A stretch of 64,000 nt of DNA from Legionella quinlivanii (GCF_003265995.1 NZ_MVJN01000001.1:248001-312000), one strand, 5' to 3'. Counted from the first letter of the stretch, positions 53,060 to 63,587 are shown. Numbers and translations are program-made. Notes: generated by a model from the sequence alone, not told the origin.

Positions 53060-54157
53060 TTACTCTCCTTCGACTGCGAGCTTTAATACCTTCTGTAGCA
53101 AATCGGCAGGAACCTTGTCCTCAATGTAGCATTCGCCTATTTTTTTAATCAGTATAAAGCGCAATTTATTATTCTTAATTTTTTTATCTTTAGCCATTAA
53201 CAGCGTCAAATTGTCCAGATTGATATCTTTAGGGATGCGGCGCGGCAATTCTGCCAATTTTAAAAGCTCATCCACCTGCTCGACCCCGGACTGCTCGAGA
53301 TAACCCATCTCCCGCGATAATAACGCGATACAGTATAAACCAATGGCAACCGCCTCGCCATGCAGCCAGCGCTCATAACGGGTATAAGCTTCCAGTGCAT
53401 GACCGATGGTATGTCCCAGATTAAGTAAAGCCCGGCGGCCCTGCTCTTTTTCATCCTCCTGTACATAACTCACCTTGATTTCACAGCATTGAGTAATGAC
53501 AGGCAACAAATTTGTCTCAGAAAAAGGAGCCTCTAATAAATGTTTGATTTCAAGCGATAAATCACCTGCTTTAAGGATGGCATACTTAATCACTTCTGCA
53601 AATCCAGCCTGGCGTTCCCGCTTTGGCAGACTGGTGAGTGTTTTCACATCGATAATGACCGCATCAGGCTGGTAGAAGCTGCCTATCATATTTTTCCCAA
53701 GCGAATGATTAATAGCAGTTTTCCCGCCTACAGAAGCATCAACCTGAGCTAACAGCGTTGTAGGAATCAGCACAAAACCAACACCTCGCTGATAAGTGGA
53801 GGCGGCAAAACCGGTGATATCGCCAACCACTCCACCCCCAAGGCCGATGAGGCAGGTATCCCGGTGGTGCGATGCGCTGATAAGCTTGTCATAAATCTGC
53901 GTCAGGCTTTCCTGATTCTTATATTGTTCGCCATCTCTCAAAAGGACCACATCGCATTGTCTGTCAGCAAACACTGACTCCAATTGCTCCATATAGAGTG
54001 GAGCCACCGTTTCATTGCTTACAATTAAAACTTGCCTTGATTTAACAACACTCCTCAAAAAAAGAGGATCTGCCAAGAGATTTTCTCCAATATGGATTGG
54101 ATAATCCTGGTCAGGCAAGCTTACTAAAATCTGTTTATATAACTCAGACTTCGCCAT
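53060..54157 (-). CDS. aroB: 3-dehydroquinate synthase
   Basis: The 365-residue enzyme makes the first carbocyclic intermediate of the shikimate pathway from DAHP. It shows [17 protein letters not shown] with the NAD-binding glycines, [31 protein letters not shown], and [16 protein letters not shown] with metal-binding His, followed by LHGEAVAIG. Length is normal. It overlaps aroK by 14 bp and lies 3 bp upstream of damX. Confidence 0.97.
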   Translation of the reverse strand: MAKSELYKQILVSLPDQDYPIHIGENLLADPLFLRSVVKSRQVLIVSNETVAPLYMEQLESVFADRQCDVVLLRDGEQYKNQESLTQIYDKLISASHHRDTCLIGLGGGVVGDITGFAASTYQRGVGFVLIPTTLLAQVDASVGGKTAINHSLGKNMIGSFYQPDAVIIDVKTLTSLPKRERQAGFAEVIKYAILKAGDLSLEIKHLLEAPFSETNLLPVITQCCEIKVSYVQEDEKEQGRRALLNLGHTIGHALEAYTRYERWLHGEAVAIGLYCIALLSREMGYLEQSGVEQVDELLKLAELPRRIPKDINLDNLTLLMAKDKKIKNNKLRFILIKKIGECYIEDKVPADLLQKVLKLAVEGE

Positions 54158-54671
54158 ATATATATTTGATAATATTATTAGCGACTGCTTTCACCGTCAA
54201 TTTGTCGGTTTCAAAACTGATATCCGCAAGCTCATCATAAAAAGGCTCTCTCTCATCACGCAGCATTTCGAGACGGCTTTCCAAATCTTCCGTTTGCAAA
54301 AGCGGTCTTTTCGTATCTCTTTTGGTGCGCTCAAATTGCTGTTGCAAAGAGGTTTTCAGATAAATAACGGTTCCTCGTCCTGCCAGGGCATTTCGATTCT
54401 CGGGAGTCATCACTACACCACCGCCCGTTGCCAGCACAATATTGGTTTTCTGGGTTAATTCATCAATGACTTTTTGTTCCCGTTTACGAAAACCATCTTC
54501 ACCTTCAATATCGAATATCCAGGATATATCAGCACCGGCACGTTCTTCAATTACTTCATCTGAATCATAGAACTCAAGTTTGAGCTCCTTTGCCAAAGTA
54601 CGGCCTATCGTGCTTTTTCCTGCTCCCATTGGCCCAATTAGAAAAATGTTGCGTACTTTAACTATGCTCAT
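54144..54671 (-). CDS. aroK: Shikimate kinase
   Basis: The 175-residue kinase has the P-loop [16 protein letters not shown], the shikimate-binding [18 protein letters not shown], and GGGVV followed by the lid region [13 protein letters not shown]. It phosphorylates shikimate for aromatic amino acid synthesis. It overlaps aroB by 14 bp and follows pilQ by 67 bp, the usual gammaproteobacterial arrangement in which pil genes lead into aroKB. Confidence 0.97.
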   Translation of the reverse strand: MSIVKVRNIFLIGPMGAGKSTIGRTLAKELKLEFYDSDEVIEERAGADISWIFDIEGEDGFRKREQKVIDELTQKTNIVLATGGGVVMTPENRNALAGRGTVIYLKTSLQQQFERTKRDTKRPLLQTEDLESRLEMLRDEREPFYDELADISFETDKLTVKAVANNIIKYIYGEV

Positions 54672-54738
54672 TTTTTATTACATACCTCTTCATCTGAACA
54701 GGAACTTAGTCCTGTTGTTTAACGAGATGCCTGTTTCC

Positions 54739-56862
54739 CTATTTCCAGGGAGCAGGCCTTCCGAATTTATTCAGTTCAACCCCTTTACCTTCAACAGTGG
54801 TAATTGAAAGCGTATTGGTTATTATCCTAGGAGTAATGAAAATGAGCAACTCCTCATTTTTAATTTCTGTGGACTGATTTCTGAATAATACGCCAACTAC
54901 GGGCAGGTTTCCAAGAAATGGCACTCGATTAATCGAGTTGTTTTTATCTTGTTTATAAATTCCCCCCAAAACAATGGTCTGTCCATTGTTAACCAGGACG
55001 TTGGTTTGGATTTCTTTGGTCAGAATAGCAGGAACGCCGTTAAAAGTTTGCGGCGAAGGGGTATCCTGATTAATCTGCAAGTCCATCATAATTTTGTTAT
55101 CAGGTGTAATCTGCGGAGTCACCTTTAAACTTAAGACCGCTTTTTTAAACGCCACCGCAGTCGCACCGCTTGAAGTCGCCTCCTGATAAGGAATTTCCTC
55201 ACCCGATTCAATTACCGCTGATTGCTGATTGGTGGTTATCAGCCGCGGGCTTGAAATCACTTCACCCCTCCCTTCGCTTTCCAGTGCCGACAACTCCAAA
55301 TCCAGCAGGATACCATCTCCGAGTTTGGCCAGGGCGATACCCACAGAGGCAGGCGATGCAGAAACAGGCGTTGCCGCCAGATCCACGTTAAGACGATCTG
55401 AAAGCGGTACTACATCTGCTGGCGCGACGTTTTGCGCCAGCTGATTCGCACCACTCAATGTTCCGCTAAGATGCGTAGGACGGGAGATACCGAAGCGAAT
55501 ACCCAGATCGCGGGCAAAATCCTTGGTCACATTAACAATTCTTGCCTCGATGAGAACCTGCTTAACTGGAATATCAAGTTGCTTTACCAACTCTCTGATT
55601 TCTTCAATCTGGGCGCCAGTATCCTGAATCCATATCGTATTCGTACGAGCGTCAACGCTTAGTGTACCCCGTTTAGACAGTAGAGAATTATTTTTATCCT
55701 TGAGCAGTACAGCAATATCCGCCGCCTTGGCATAATTGATTTGGATCAGTTGAGAGCGCAAGGGAGCCAGATTGGTAACAGCCTGCTGAGCCTTAAGCGC
55801 ATTTTTTTCCTGCTCCAGCAGGTTTGACGCTTTATCGATTAGTAGCACATTTCCGGTTTTTCGTTTATCGAGAGCATTGGTTTTAAGTATAATATCCAGC
55901 GCCTGATCCCAGGGGATATCGTTTAATCGTAAAGTAATACTTCCCTGCACCTGGTCACTCACTACGATATTAATACCGGTGAACTCTGCCAATAACTGTA
56001 AAACCGCTCGAATCTGGATATTCTGAAAATTCAGCGAAATCCGTTTACCTGTAAAGACCATTTTCTTAAGTTTGGCCTGTTTTGCCTCTTCCGCACTCAA
56101 AGGATAGATTTCGACAATAAATTGTTTGTTAACCTGATAGGCATAGTGACCATAATCCCCTTTACTGATAATAGTCAGGCGCGCATCCTTCCCGTCCTGC
56201 TGAAGGTTTAAGAGTTGTGCAGGGCTCTGGAAATCAGCCACATCAAAGCGTTTTATTAAACGCTGGGGAATTTGGGTACTCATGAAGTTAACCACAACCT
56301 CCTTTCCAGTCTGGGTTACATCAATGGGTATACTGGCATCAGTTACATCAATAACCACGCGGCCGCCTTCTGCGCCTGTTCCGCGAAAATCAAGATTGGT
56401 GATGCCGTGACGAGCATTAACAGGTCGATTGCTTACAAAAATTTCTCTGCGCTGCTGAAATATCTGATGACTTTTTCCACTTAATGTCAGGGAATAGGTA
56501 TTTCCTGCTATTTGACCTGAATAGGAAATAGAGTCCGTAAGATCAAGGATAGCTCTGACTCGATCGCCTACTGCCACTATATTATAGTTCGTTAGTGAAC
56601 CTATTTCTATTTTTCTTGCTTTATCCTTCTCATTAATCACCATTTTTGTCTGAATAAAATCCAGAACCAGACGCGGGGGCTTTTGAGTAATGAAGCTGGC
56701 GGGCAAGTTGTTTAATGGGCTTGCAAAGCAAAAATCCACCCGAACTCGCTCATCTGGTAAAGGAATTACCTTAATACCTGTCATCGTGTTAGTTTCAGCT
56801 ATTCCCTTACCTAGCGCCAGCAACATAAATAAGGCGATTAAAATTAGTTTACGCAACATCAA
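54739..56862 (-). CDS. pilQ: Type IV pilus secretin PilQ
   Basis: The 707-residue protein has a signal peptide (about 1-22), two AMIN domains (about 30-240), a short secretin/STN segment (ISLNFQNIQIRAVLQLLAEFTG), N0/N1 repeats and the secretin core (about 430-700) with VLIEARIVNVTKDFARDLGIRFG, GEVISSPRLITTNQQSAVIESGEEIPYQ and TVLGGIYK-like TIVLGGIYKQDK. It forms the outer-membrane channel through which the pilus and, in competence, DNA pass. It is the last gene of pilMNOPQ, 3 bp after pilP. Confidence 0.96.
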   Translation of the reverse strand: MMLRKLILIALFMLLALGKGIAETNTMTGIKVIPLPDERVRVDFCFASPLNNLPASFITQKPPRLVLDFIQTKMVINEKDKARKIEIGSLTNYNIVAVGDRVRAILDLTDSISYSGQIAGNTYSLTLSGKSHQIFQQRREIFVSNRPVNARHGITNLDFRGTGAEGGRVVIDVTDASIPIDVTQTGKEVVVNFMSTQIPQRLIKRFDVADFQSPAQLLNLQQDGKDARLTIISKGDYGHYAYQVNKQFIVEIYPLSAEEAKQAKLKKMVFTGKRISLNFQNIQIRAVLQLLAEFTGINIVVSDQVQGSITLRLNDIPWDQALDIILKTNALDKRKTGNVLLIDKASNLLEQEKNALKAQQAVTNLAPLRSQLIQINYAKAADIAVLLKDKNNSLLSKRGTLSVDARTNTIWIQDTGAQIEEIRELVKQLDIPVKQVLIEARIVNVTKDFARDLGIRFGISRPTHLSGTLSGANQLAQNVAPADVVPLSDRLNVDLAATPVSASPASVGIALAKLGDGILLDLELSALESEGRGEVISSPRLITTNQQSAVIESGEEIPYQEATSSGATAVAFKKAVLSLKVTPQITPDNKIMMDLQINQDTPSPQTFNGVPAILTKEIQTNVLVNNGQTIVLGGIYKQDKNNSINRVPFLGNLPVVGVLFRNQSTEIKNEELLIFITPRIITNTLSITTVEGKGVELNKFGRPAPWK

Positions 56863-56865
56863 CTC

Positions 56866-57384
56866 CTATTGTTCTTTTGCACTTAGATCAAAGCTAGTCA
56901 CTTTTTTTTCCCATTTTCCGTCAATTTGAACTGACTCTTCCAGTTTTAGCGCATTATTCGTAATCTGGATTATCTTACCGTAGTTTTGCCCCATATAATC
57001 GCCTGGTCTTACTCTGACTATTTCACCGCTGGGTTTGCTGATTAATCCCCATATCATATTATCCTGTTTAAGAATTCCAACAAATTTTAAGGAATCCAGG
57101 GGATACTCCTCCAATGGCTGTTTGGGTCTTTTGGTATTGGGAGCGAGTTTATCCTGAAATTGCTTGACGGTTTTAGGCTTAAACGGACTGCGGCGGCTTT
57201 CGTTTTCGGGATAGATAAACTTGGCAAGAGGCTTAATCGTTGGAATCGGCTCGATGGGTTGTGCCTTGCGCGATTTGACTTCATTGATATAGCGAGAAAG
57301 TTCAAGATCTGCTGAGGTATCGCAGCCTGACAATAAACAGCCAGTCAGAATCACTATTAAATATCTGAAATTGAATGCTGTCAT
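56866..57384 (-). CDS. pilP: Type IV pilus assembly lipoprotein PilP
   Basis: The 172-residue protein has a lipoprotein signal (LLSGC) and the PilP beta-domain in the second half, with LEEYPLDSLKFVGILKQDN, WGLISKPSGEIVRVRPGDYMGQNYGKI and LEESVQIDG. PilP connects the PilMNO inner-membrane platform to the secretin PilQ. Its ATG overlaps the pilO stop by 4 bp. Confidence 0.95.
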   Translation of the reverse strand: MTAFNFRYLIVILTGCLLSGCDTSADLELSRYINEVKSRKAQPIEPIPTIKPLAKFIYPENESRRSPFKPKTVKQFQDKLAPNTKRPKQPLEEYPLDSLKFVGILKQDNMIWGLISKPSGEIVRVRPGDYMGQNYGKIIQITNNALKLEESVQIDGKWEKKVTSFDLSAKEQ

Positions 57385-57977
57385 GATTTGTATCGATAAA
57401 TTTTTGCGGTTAATTTCATTTCCAGTAATTCACCGGAGGCTGCTTTTTGCTTATCCTCTTTCACCGTGTTGATTTCAAAATCATGTAAAGTCACAATGCG
57501 CCCCATCTGCGCCACACGACTCAAAAAAACAGCTAGCTGATGGTAATTTCCAATAACTATAATATTAATCGGAACTTCGATATAAAAATCATGAATCACC
57601 TCGGGAGCCGGGGCGAACAATTGAAAGGTTAAGCCGCTGCTAGTACCGGTTTTGGAAATATCCTCGAGAAGACCAGGCATTTCATTTTGTGCCGGTAATT
57701 GTTTTAGCATTTTTCCAAATCGTTCAGACATGGTCTGCATTTGCTGGCGATAAGCCTGTAAGTTTGCGGCTTGTTTTTGTTTTTGCTCAAATTCAGTTTT
57801 TAAACCGGCCTCTGCGGATTTTAAGTTATCATATTCTTCAAAATAGGATTTGATAATCATCCAATAACCGAGACCAATGACTAAAAGTGCCAATACGAGG
57901 GCAGCCATATATTTAACCGCCAAGGGCCACTGTCCAGCATTTTCGAGCGTCAGATCACTTAAGTTTATAGTATTCAT
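57381..57977 (-). CDS. pilO: Type IV pilus assembly protein PilO
   Basis: The 198-residue protein has one membrane helix at about 22-44, a coiled coil (about 50-90, KSAEAGLKTEFEQKQKQAANL) and a ferredoxin-like periplasmic domain with LLEDISKTGTSSGLTFQLFAP. PilO pairs with PilN in the alignment complex. It overlaps pilN and pilP by 4 bp each, showing tight translational coupling. Confidence 0.95.
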   Translation of the reverse strand: MNTINLSDLTLENAGQWPLAVKYMAALVLALLVIGLGYWMIIKSYFEEYDNLKSAEAGLKTEFEQKQKQAANLQAYRQQMQTMSERFGKMLKQLPAQNEMPGLLEDISKTGTSSGLTFQLFAPAPEVIHDFYIEVPINIIVIGNYHQLAVFLSRVAQMGRIVTLHDFEINTVKEDKQKAASGELLEMKLTAKIYRYKS

Positions 57978-58570
57978 AATGTCAGTAATGCACTGTTTTT
58001 GGGTTTAAGTATGAAGCTTAATTTGAATTCATTTTCCCCGGTTTCTGGAGCCGGTGCATTGGTATCATTAGGATCCAGGGCATCTTTGCTTTTTTTGATC
58101 TCTGTTAATTCAGGATTTTGAATCCAGGGATTTTGCTCTATATTGCGCATCAGTATGGATACATTGCTATTGGATTCAGAATAACCGAGCAAGGTTATGC
58201 GGTTACCCTCGCGCTTCATTTGAGTAAGGTATACACCATCTGGGAGTATTTTAATAAGCTCATCCAATAAATGAACCGTTAAGCTGCGAGTGGCCTGCAG
58301 ATTCTGCACGACGGTCATTCTTGAAATTAAACGTGCCCTTAAATCCTTTAACTGTTTGATTTCCGCGATCTGTCCGTTGAACGTGCTTATTTCGTCCTGC
58401 AACAGCTGATTTCGATGCTTTTGGCCGCTAACCAGGTCAGAGGCATAATAATACATGGCGAAAGCAATGGCACTTCCTAAAATAAGAGCCATAAGCAATA
58501 GCATAGTGAATTCTTTTTTTTCACGCTCCCGCTTGATTTCACGCCATGGTAAAAGATTAATAGTCGTCAT
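57974..58570 (-). CDS. pilN: Type IV pilus assembly protein PilN
   Basis: The 198-residue protein starts with the cytoplasmic PilM-binding motif INLLPWREIKRERE (residues 4-17), followed by a membrane helix (about 23-44) and a PilN-type periplasmic domain with LLDELIKILPDGVYLTQMKR. It anchors PilM to the inner-membrane complex. It lies 3 bp after pilM and overlaps pilO by 4 bp. Confidence 0.96.
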   Translation of the reverse strand: MTTINLLPWREIKREREKKEFTMLLLMALILGSAIAFAMYYYASDLVSGQKHRNQLLQDEISTFNGQIAEIKQLKDLRARLISRMTVVQNLQATRSLTVHLLDELIKILPDGVYLTQMKREGNRITLLGYSESNSNVSILMRNIEQNPWIQNPELTEIKKSKDALDPNDTNAPAPETGENEFKLSFILKPKNSALLTL

Positions 58571-58573
58571 TGC

Positions 58574-59638
58574 CTAATAAACCTCCCTCAAGGCTAATCC
58601 GCAGGCCACTATCAGGGAGGGAGCTTCTGCAATTAGTTGATCGCGATTGACCGTTTTAGCAATATCAATCTGGTCAAACGGATTGGCAATTGAAACGGGA
58701 ATTCCGGTGCTTTCCTCCAGCTTTTCCGCCAGGCCAGTCAATTTTGCAACGCCCCCGGCAAGAAGAATATGATCGATAAATCCGTAATGGCTGGTTGAGA
58801 AGAAAAATTGTAACGCCCGTTTAATCTGTACCTGCAGCATTTCTCGGAATGGATTTAAAATATGTTCCATATAATCGGCCGGCATACTGCCATTTGAGTT
58901 CATTTTCATCGCCTCATGAAAAGAGACTCCATAATGCATGGAAGTTGCGTCAATAAGCTGTTTTCCACCAAACTCCTCTTCACGGGTAAAAATCATCTTC
59001 ATTCCGTGAAGTACGAAAAAGTGGGAATACAGCGCTCCTATGTCGATGATAGCGATCACTTTATCCTTCCCCTGGGCTGGCAAGGCGCGGCTAACCAGTT
59101 GGGCAGTTCGCTCTACAGCAAAAGACTCAACATCGACCACCAGAACCTCTAACCCTGCCCTTTTTACAGCCTCTACACGACTATTTACATTTTCGCTTCT
59201 GGACGCAACGATTAGCACATCGAGAAGAGACGCATTTTTTGCAGCAGGCCCTATCACTTCAAAATCAAGATTGACTTCATTAACAGGGTATGGAATATAT
59301 TTCTCAGCTTCCATGGTGATGAACTCTTCCATTTCCGAATCGTTTAAACCTTCATTAATTTGAATGGTCTTGCTAATAACCGCTGAGTCAGGAACTGCGA
59401 GTACAGCATTTTTACTAGTCAGATTTTCCGAGGAGATCATCTGCTTAATAGAATAGGCAATTGCATCTATATCTTTAACTGTATTCCCTTCAACCGCATT
59501 AAGGGGTAATAATTGAGAAGCATAGCCATTTACGCAGTGCTGCTGACCTGATCCTGAAATCTCTATAATCTTGATCGAAGTCGAGCTGATATCAATTCCA
59601 AGCAAGGACTGACGTCTTGGTTTAAACAATTTAAGCAC
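58574..59638 (-). CDS. pilM: Type IV pilus actin-like ATPase PilM
   Basis: The 354-residue protein has an actin-like fold: LLGIDISSTSIKIIEIS (phosphate-1 loop), AVPDSAVISKTIQI, IDIGALYSHFFVL (phosphate-2) and HILLAGGVAKLTGLAE (adenosine motif). It is the cytoplasmic ring component that binds PilN. Start is GTG at 59638 after AAGGGAG. It heads the pilMNOPQ operon. In most relatives it diverges directly from mrcA; here an extra gene lies between them. Confidence 0.95.
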   Translation of the reverse strand: MLKLFKPRRQSLLGIDISSTSIKIIEISGSGQQHCVNGYASQLLPLNAVEGNTVKDIDAIAYSIKQMISSENLTSKNAVLAVPDSAVISKTIQINEGLNDSEMEEFITMEAEKYIPYPVNEVNLDFEVIGPAAKNASLLDVLIVASRSENVNSRVEAVKRAGLEVLVVDVESFAVERTAQLVSRALPAQGKDKVIAIIDIGALYSHFFVLHGMKMIFTREEEFGGKQLIDATSMHYGVSFHEAMKMNSNGSMPADYMEHILNPFREMLQVQIKRALQFFFSTSHYGFIDHILLAGGVAKLTGLAEKLEESTGIPVSIANPFDQIDIAKTVNRDQLIAEAPSLIVACGLALREVY

Positions 59639-59967
59639 GCGTATAATCTCCCTTCAGGTGCACCATGCAATGAAAGCTAACGTGTAAACTATGCGGATCT
59701 TGAGGTTGTTTCCCTGTATATCCTAACGTAAGCATCTAAAAAAAGGAACTTTTTCTTTAATACTGCCAATCCTGACTCTATTCGATTGATAATCGCTCAT
59801 CTTATTTTCCATTTGCTCGTCAGAGAATGATAAAACTTGCCTAATCGCCCTAAAACTGTCCGTATTTATTTTTTGCTAACCACTTGTTCAACCCTTGCAC
59901 TCTTAGTTCGCTTAAAATATAGTGAATAATCTGCTAACAGTTTTCAGATACAGTACAAGGAGTTGTA
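59639..59967. other. Divergent promoter region of pilM and the coiled-coil gene
   Basis: This 329-bp AT-rich gap holds no gene. It must contain the pilM operon promoter on the left and the promoter of the coiled-coil gene on the right. A TTAAAATATAGTGAATAATC stretch near 59910 offers -10-like boxes. I see no repeats or clear operators. Confidence 0.4.
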
Positions 59968-61122
59968 ATGAAATTAACAAACGTCATCGGTGCCTTAGAA
60001 ACTCTTGTCGTAGAATACTGCGCTGGACAAAATGTTTCTTTTAACATGGAGGCTTATAATCGCGACTCCATTGAGGGCAAGTCAAAACGATTGGGAGCGT
60101 TGGTTGCAACCGCTATGAAGGCGAGTTACAGCGAAAGAGAAACCCTTTATAACTACGTGTTATATATTATTTCGAGTTTGCATTCACTGCATGTGATTGA
60201 TGAATCCACTAGAAAGTTTGTTCTGAAACCCAGCCTGACTAAAGAAGAGGTCCTGAAAGCTCAAAATGATTTTGAGGACTTTTTATGGAATGTAATCACT
60301 CTTCTTAAAACATCACAAACATCAACAATCGAGATAAGCTATAATGAGCAAATAATCAAAATGCCTGGTTTGCTTCGTCGCTTCGGGTATTATTGTTATA
60401 CAGGTGACTTGTTCTGCGACCCGGAAAAGTTCATTCTCCAGCTAATTCTTAAAGATAAACTTCCCAAAGAACGATGTAGGGAAGAAGCGGAAATCTGCTT
60501 TGCCCCGTCCCTTATCCATGTTCTTGATCTTCAAATAAAAGATCTTGAGAAAAAACTTGCAGAAACCCAGCAAGCCAGTGAAGAAGAGAAAAAGCTGCGT
60601 ACGCAGGTTGAGGGGCTTATTCGTGAAAAAGATATAGCGATTGAGGAGTTGAAAAAGACCGAAGAATTGGCCAGGCAGCGCCTGGAGGAATCTCAAAAAG
60701 CGCAGGAAAATCTGGTTGCCGAAAATAGAGAATTAAGACAAGAGAACGCGGAAAAAGAAAAAATAATTGCTGCTAAGGGTCTTGAACTGGCAGCGAAAGA
60801 CAAACAACTAGAAGCGAAAGATCAGCAATTGGCAGAAAAGGAACAACAACTGGCCCTTATGCAGAAAAGAATTGCAGCCCTGGAGCAAAGCAGCAGGAAT
60901 AAAGATGACGCCTGTGAAAAACTTCAGACTGAGCTTTCCGCAGTACGGGCCTTCGGCGCTCCTTTTTCATTAACCGCTCAATTATACGGAACAAATCGCC
61001 ATATCCTCATGCGAAATATGAATCCAAAACCGGAGGAAGATAAGAAATCCAAGACCGCAAAAGACAGCGATGAGTTTCCCGGATTGCAATTAGGTGGTTT
61101 TAACGGCTCACTGGTCGATTAA
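59968..61122 (+). CDS. Coiled-coil orphan protein, candidate effector
   Basis: The 384-residue protein starts at ATG 59968 after AAGGAG. Residues 1-175 form a compact helical domain (GALETLVVEYCAGQNV at the start, GLLRRFGYYCYTGDLF near 140). Residues about 180-320 form a long coiled coil rich in Glu, Lys and Gln, with a short quasi-repeat (LAAKDKQLEAKDQQLAEKEQQ). The tail is polar, with KPEEDKKSKTAKDSDEF. There is no signal peptide. Long coiled coils and a polar charged tail are common in Legionella effectors, so that is the best guess. It sits between pilM and mrcA, where most relatives have nothing, which argues for insertion. Confidence 0.55.
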   Translation: MKLTNVIGALETLVVEYCAGQNVSFNMEAYNRDSIEGKSKRLGALVATAMKASYSERETLYNYVLYIISSLHSLHVIDESTRKFVLKPSLTKEEVLKAQNDFEDFLWNVITLLKTSQTSTIEISYNEQIIKMPGLLRRFGYYCYTGDLFCDPEKFILQLILKDKLPKERCREEAEICFAPSLIHVLDLQIKDLEKKLAETQQASEEEKKLRTQVEGLIREKDIAIEELKKTEELARQRLEESQKAQENLVAENRELRQENAEKEKIIAAKGLELAAKDKQLEAKDQQLAEKEQQLALMQKRIAALEQSSRNKDDACEKLQTELSAVRAFGAPFSLTAQLYGTNRHILMRNMNPKPEEDKKSKTAKDSDEFPGLQLGGFNGSLVD

Positions 61123-61217
61123 ACAGCAAATACCTTCTCTTTGCGCTTTATTATTCGCAATAAAGCGCAAAATCGCGTTATAATCATCGCATTTCAATTT
61201 CTAAAGCTCCACACAAC

Positions 61218-63587
61218 ATGAAAAAAATGATTTACTTTTGGCGTAAAGGGCTCTGGGCGCTTTTAAGCCTTTTCTTTGTTGGTGTCGTTGGAGTCAGTTT
61301 CCTCTATCTTTATCTGGAAAGTCAGCTGCCGAATGTGGATTCATTAAAAACTGTCCACCTTCAGGTGCCCCTGCGCGTTTATACGCAGGATGGCAAGCTA
61401 ATCCAGGAATACGGGGAGAAGCGACGCATTCCACTGACTTATGACGAGATTCCCAAAACCTTAGTCTTTGCACTATTGGCAACTGAGGACCAGCGCTTTT
61501 TTGAACATCCCGGAGTCGATGTCATGGGGCTTGGCCGCGCCATGGTAAATATGATCCAGACAGGCAGCAAATCACAGGGCGGAAGTACGATTACCATGCA
61601 GGTAGCACGTAATTTTTTCTTGAGCCGCAAAAAGACTTTTTTAAGAAAATTCAATGAGATCCTGCTGGCTATTAAAATTGATCGTGAGTTAAGCAAGGAA
61701 AAAATTCTTGAGCTGTATCTGAATAAAATCTATCTGGGGAATCGCGCTTACGGCGTGGGAGCCGCGGCTAAAGTGTATTATGGAAAGCAGCTGAAAGACT
61801 TGAACCTGGCCGAATTGGCAACTATCGCCGGTTTACCACAGGCCCCCTCCACACAGAATCCTATCATCAATCCGGCTGCTGCCAAAAAACGACGCGACCA
61901 CGTGCTGGAACGATTACTCGAAGAAAAGTACATTACTCAGGAACAATATAACGAAGCTATCCAGCAACCAATAACTGCCAAATATCATGGACCCAATATT
62001 GAAGTAAGCGCTCCCTATGTTGCAGAAATGATTCGCCAATCACTTTATGATCATTATGGTGAAAACGCCTATACCAAAGGCTATAAAGTTTATACCACAA
62101 TCAATAGTAACCTGCAGCTCGCAGCTAATCAGGCCGTATTTAGTCAACTGATGGCCTATGATCATCGACATGGCTATCGAGGTGCCGTAGCCAATGTGGG
62201 CCCGGTTAATGATCAGTCCCCTGCTGCCGCCCGTAAATTGCTGGCTTCTTATCCCACGGTGAACGATCTCCAGCCTGTGGTTATTTTAAGCCTTAAAGAT
62301 AAAGAAGCAACCGCGCTAATGCGTGATGGCAATAGCATTACTATCAAATGGGAAGGAATGTCCTGGGCCAGGCCCGCGCTAAGAAAAGGATGGATGGGTA
62401 AAGCACCTCAGAACGCGCATCAGGTTTTTAAAATTGGTGATATTGTCTATGTCAACCAGAAAGAAAACGACTGGATGTTAAACCAGGTACCGCAGGCCGA
62501 AGCAGCGCTTATTGCATTGAATCCGCAAAATGGCGCTATCGAAGCCCTGGTTGGCGGCTTTAATTTTGAGAAAAGCAAGTTTAACCGGGTAACGCAATCC
62601 AGCAGACAACCTGGCTCAAGTTTCAAACCTTTTGTCTATGCCGCAGCACTCAATAAAGATTATACGCTGGCGACTCTTGTCAATGACTCGCCGATTGTTG
62701 TTGATGATCCCAGTCAGCCTACCTTGTGGCGTCCCCATAATGACAACCAGACGTTTAACGGCCCCATGCGCTTAAAAGAAGCCCTGATTCGTTCTCGCAA
62801 TCTGGTTTCCATTCGTGTACTGGATGATTTGGGCTTTGATTATACGATTGATTTTGTATCCCGTTTCGGCTTTCGCAAGCAGCAGCTTCCCCGCGCATTG
62901 TCTCTGGCCTTGGGAAGTTTGTCAGTCAGTCCTCTTGAGCTCACCGCAGCCTATGCAGTGTTTGCCAATGGCGGCTATCGTGTGGAACCTTATCTGATTG
63001 ATCATATCAGCGATGAAGACGGGAATATTCTGCTTCGCGCAAAGCCTGCCGTGGTCTGCGACAATTGTGCGCAAGCCAGGTCGGACTCAGACTCTTTCGC
63101 ACCACGGGTTATCCCAGCCGATATCGCCTTTCTAATGAATACTGCATTAAAAGACGTTGTTCAGCAGGGAACTGCTCGTGCCGCTCGCGTTTTGAATCGA
63201 CAAGACCTGGCTGGTAAAACAGGAACCACCAATGATCAGGTCGACGCCTGGTTTGCCGGATTTACTCCCAATCTGGTTGCGACAGCCTGGGTTGGCTATG
63301 ATACGCCTCAATCGCTTCACGAATATGGCGCAACCGTTGCACTGCCCATGTGGATTGAATTCATGAAGACAGCCCTCAAAAACGTGGCAGAACAAAGCCT
63401 GACCAAACCTGAAAATGTGGTCGCAGTTCGCATTGATCCCAAAACGGGTCTTCTGGCCAATGAAAATCAAAGCAACGCGATAGTGGAATATTTCAGGGAA
63501 CAGGATGTGCCAACAGAAGAAGGGGCGCCTGTAACTGCCGGCAGCTCTTCCTCTTCATCATCGGAAGAAAGTGAGAACCTGTTTTAG
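61218..63587 (+). CDS. mrcA: Penicillin-binding protein 1A, bifunctional transglycosylase/transpeptidase
   Basis: The 789-residue protein has an N-terminal membrane anchor (about 11-33). The GT51 domain follows, with catalytic E90 in TEDQRFF and GGSTITMQVARNFFL, then KIDRELSKEKILELYLNKIYLGN. An OB-like linker precedes the transpeptidase domain, which has S467 of SSFK, SRN in RSRNLVS, and K667 of KTGTT. It polymerises and cross-links peptidoglycan. The tail ends in a run of serines (AGSSSSSSSEESENLF). Its neighbour pilM/coiled-coil gene is divergent or parallel as noted; the pilM-mrcA pairing is conserved in gammaproteobacteria. Confidence 0.96.
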   Translation: MKKMIYFWRKGLWALLSLFFVGVVGVSFLYLYLESQLPNVDSLKTVHLQVPLRVYTQDGKLIQEYGEKRRIPLTYDEIPKTLVFALLATEDQRFFEHPGVDVMGLGRAMVNMIQTGSKSQGGSTITMQVARNFFLSRKKTFLRKFNEILLAIKIDRELSKEKILELYLNKIYLGNRAYGVGAAAKVYYGKQLKDLNLAELATIAGLPQAPSTQNPIINPAAAKKRRDHVLERLLEEKYITQEQYNEAIQQPITAKYHGPNIEVSAPYVAEMIRQSLYDHYGENAYTKGYKVYTTINSNLQLAANQAVFSQLMAYDHRHGYRGAVANVGPVNDQSPAAARKLLASYPTVNDLQPVVILSLKDKEATALMRDGNSITIKWEGMSWARPALRKGWMGKAPQNAHQVFKIGDIVYVNQKENDWMLNQVPQAEAALIALNPQNGAIEALVGGFNFEKSKFNRVTQSSRQPGSSFKPFVYAAALNKDYTLATLVNDSPIVVDDPSQPTLWRPHNDNQTFNGPMRLKEALIRSRNLVSIRVLDDLGFDYTIDFVSRFGFRKQQLPRALSLALGSLSVSPLELTAAYAVFANGGYRVEPYLIDHISDEDGNILLRAKPAVVCDNCAQARSDSDSFAPRVIPADIAFLMNTALKDVVQQGTARAARVLNRQDLAGKTGTTNDQVDAWFAGFTPNLVATAWVGYDTPQSLHEYGATVALPMWIEFMKTALKNVAEQSLTKPENVVAVRIDPKTGLLANENQSNAIVEYFREQDVPTEEGAPVTAGSSSSSSSEESENLF

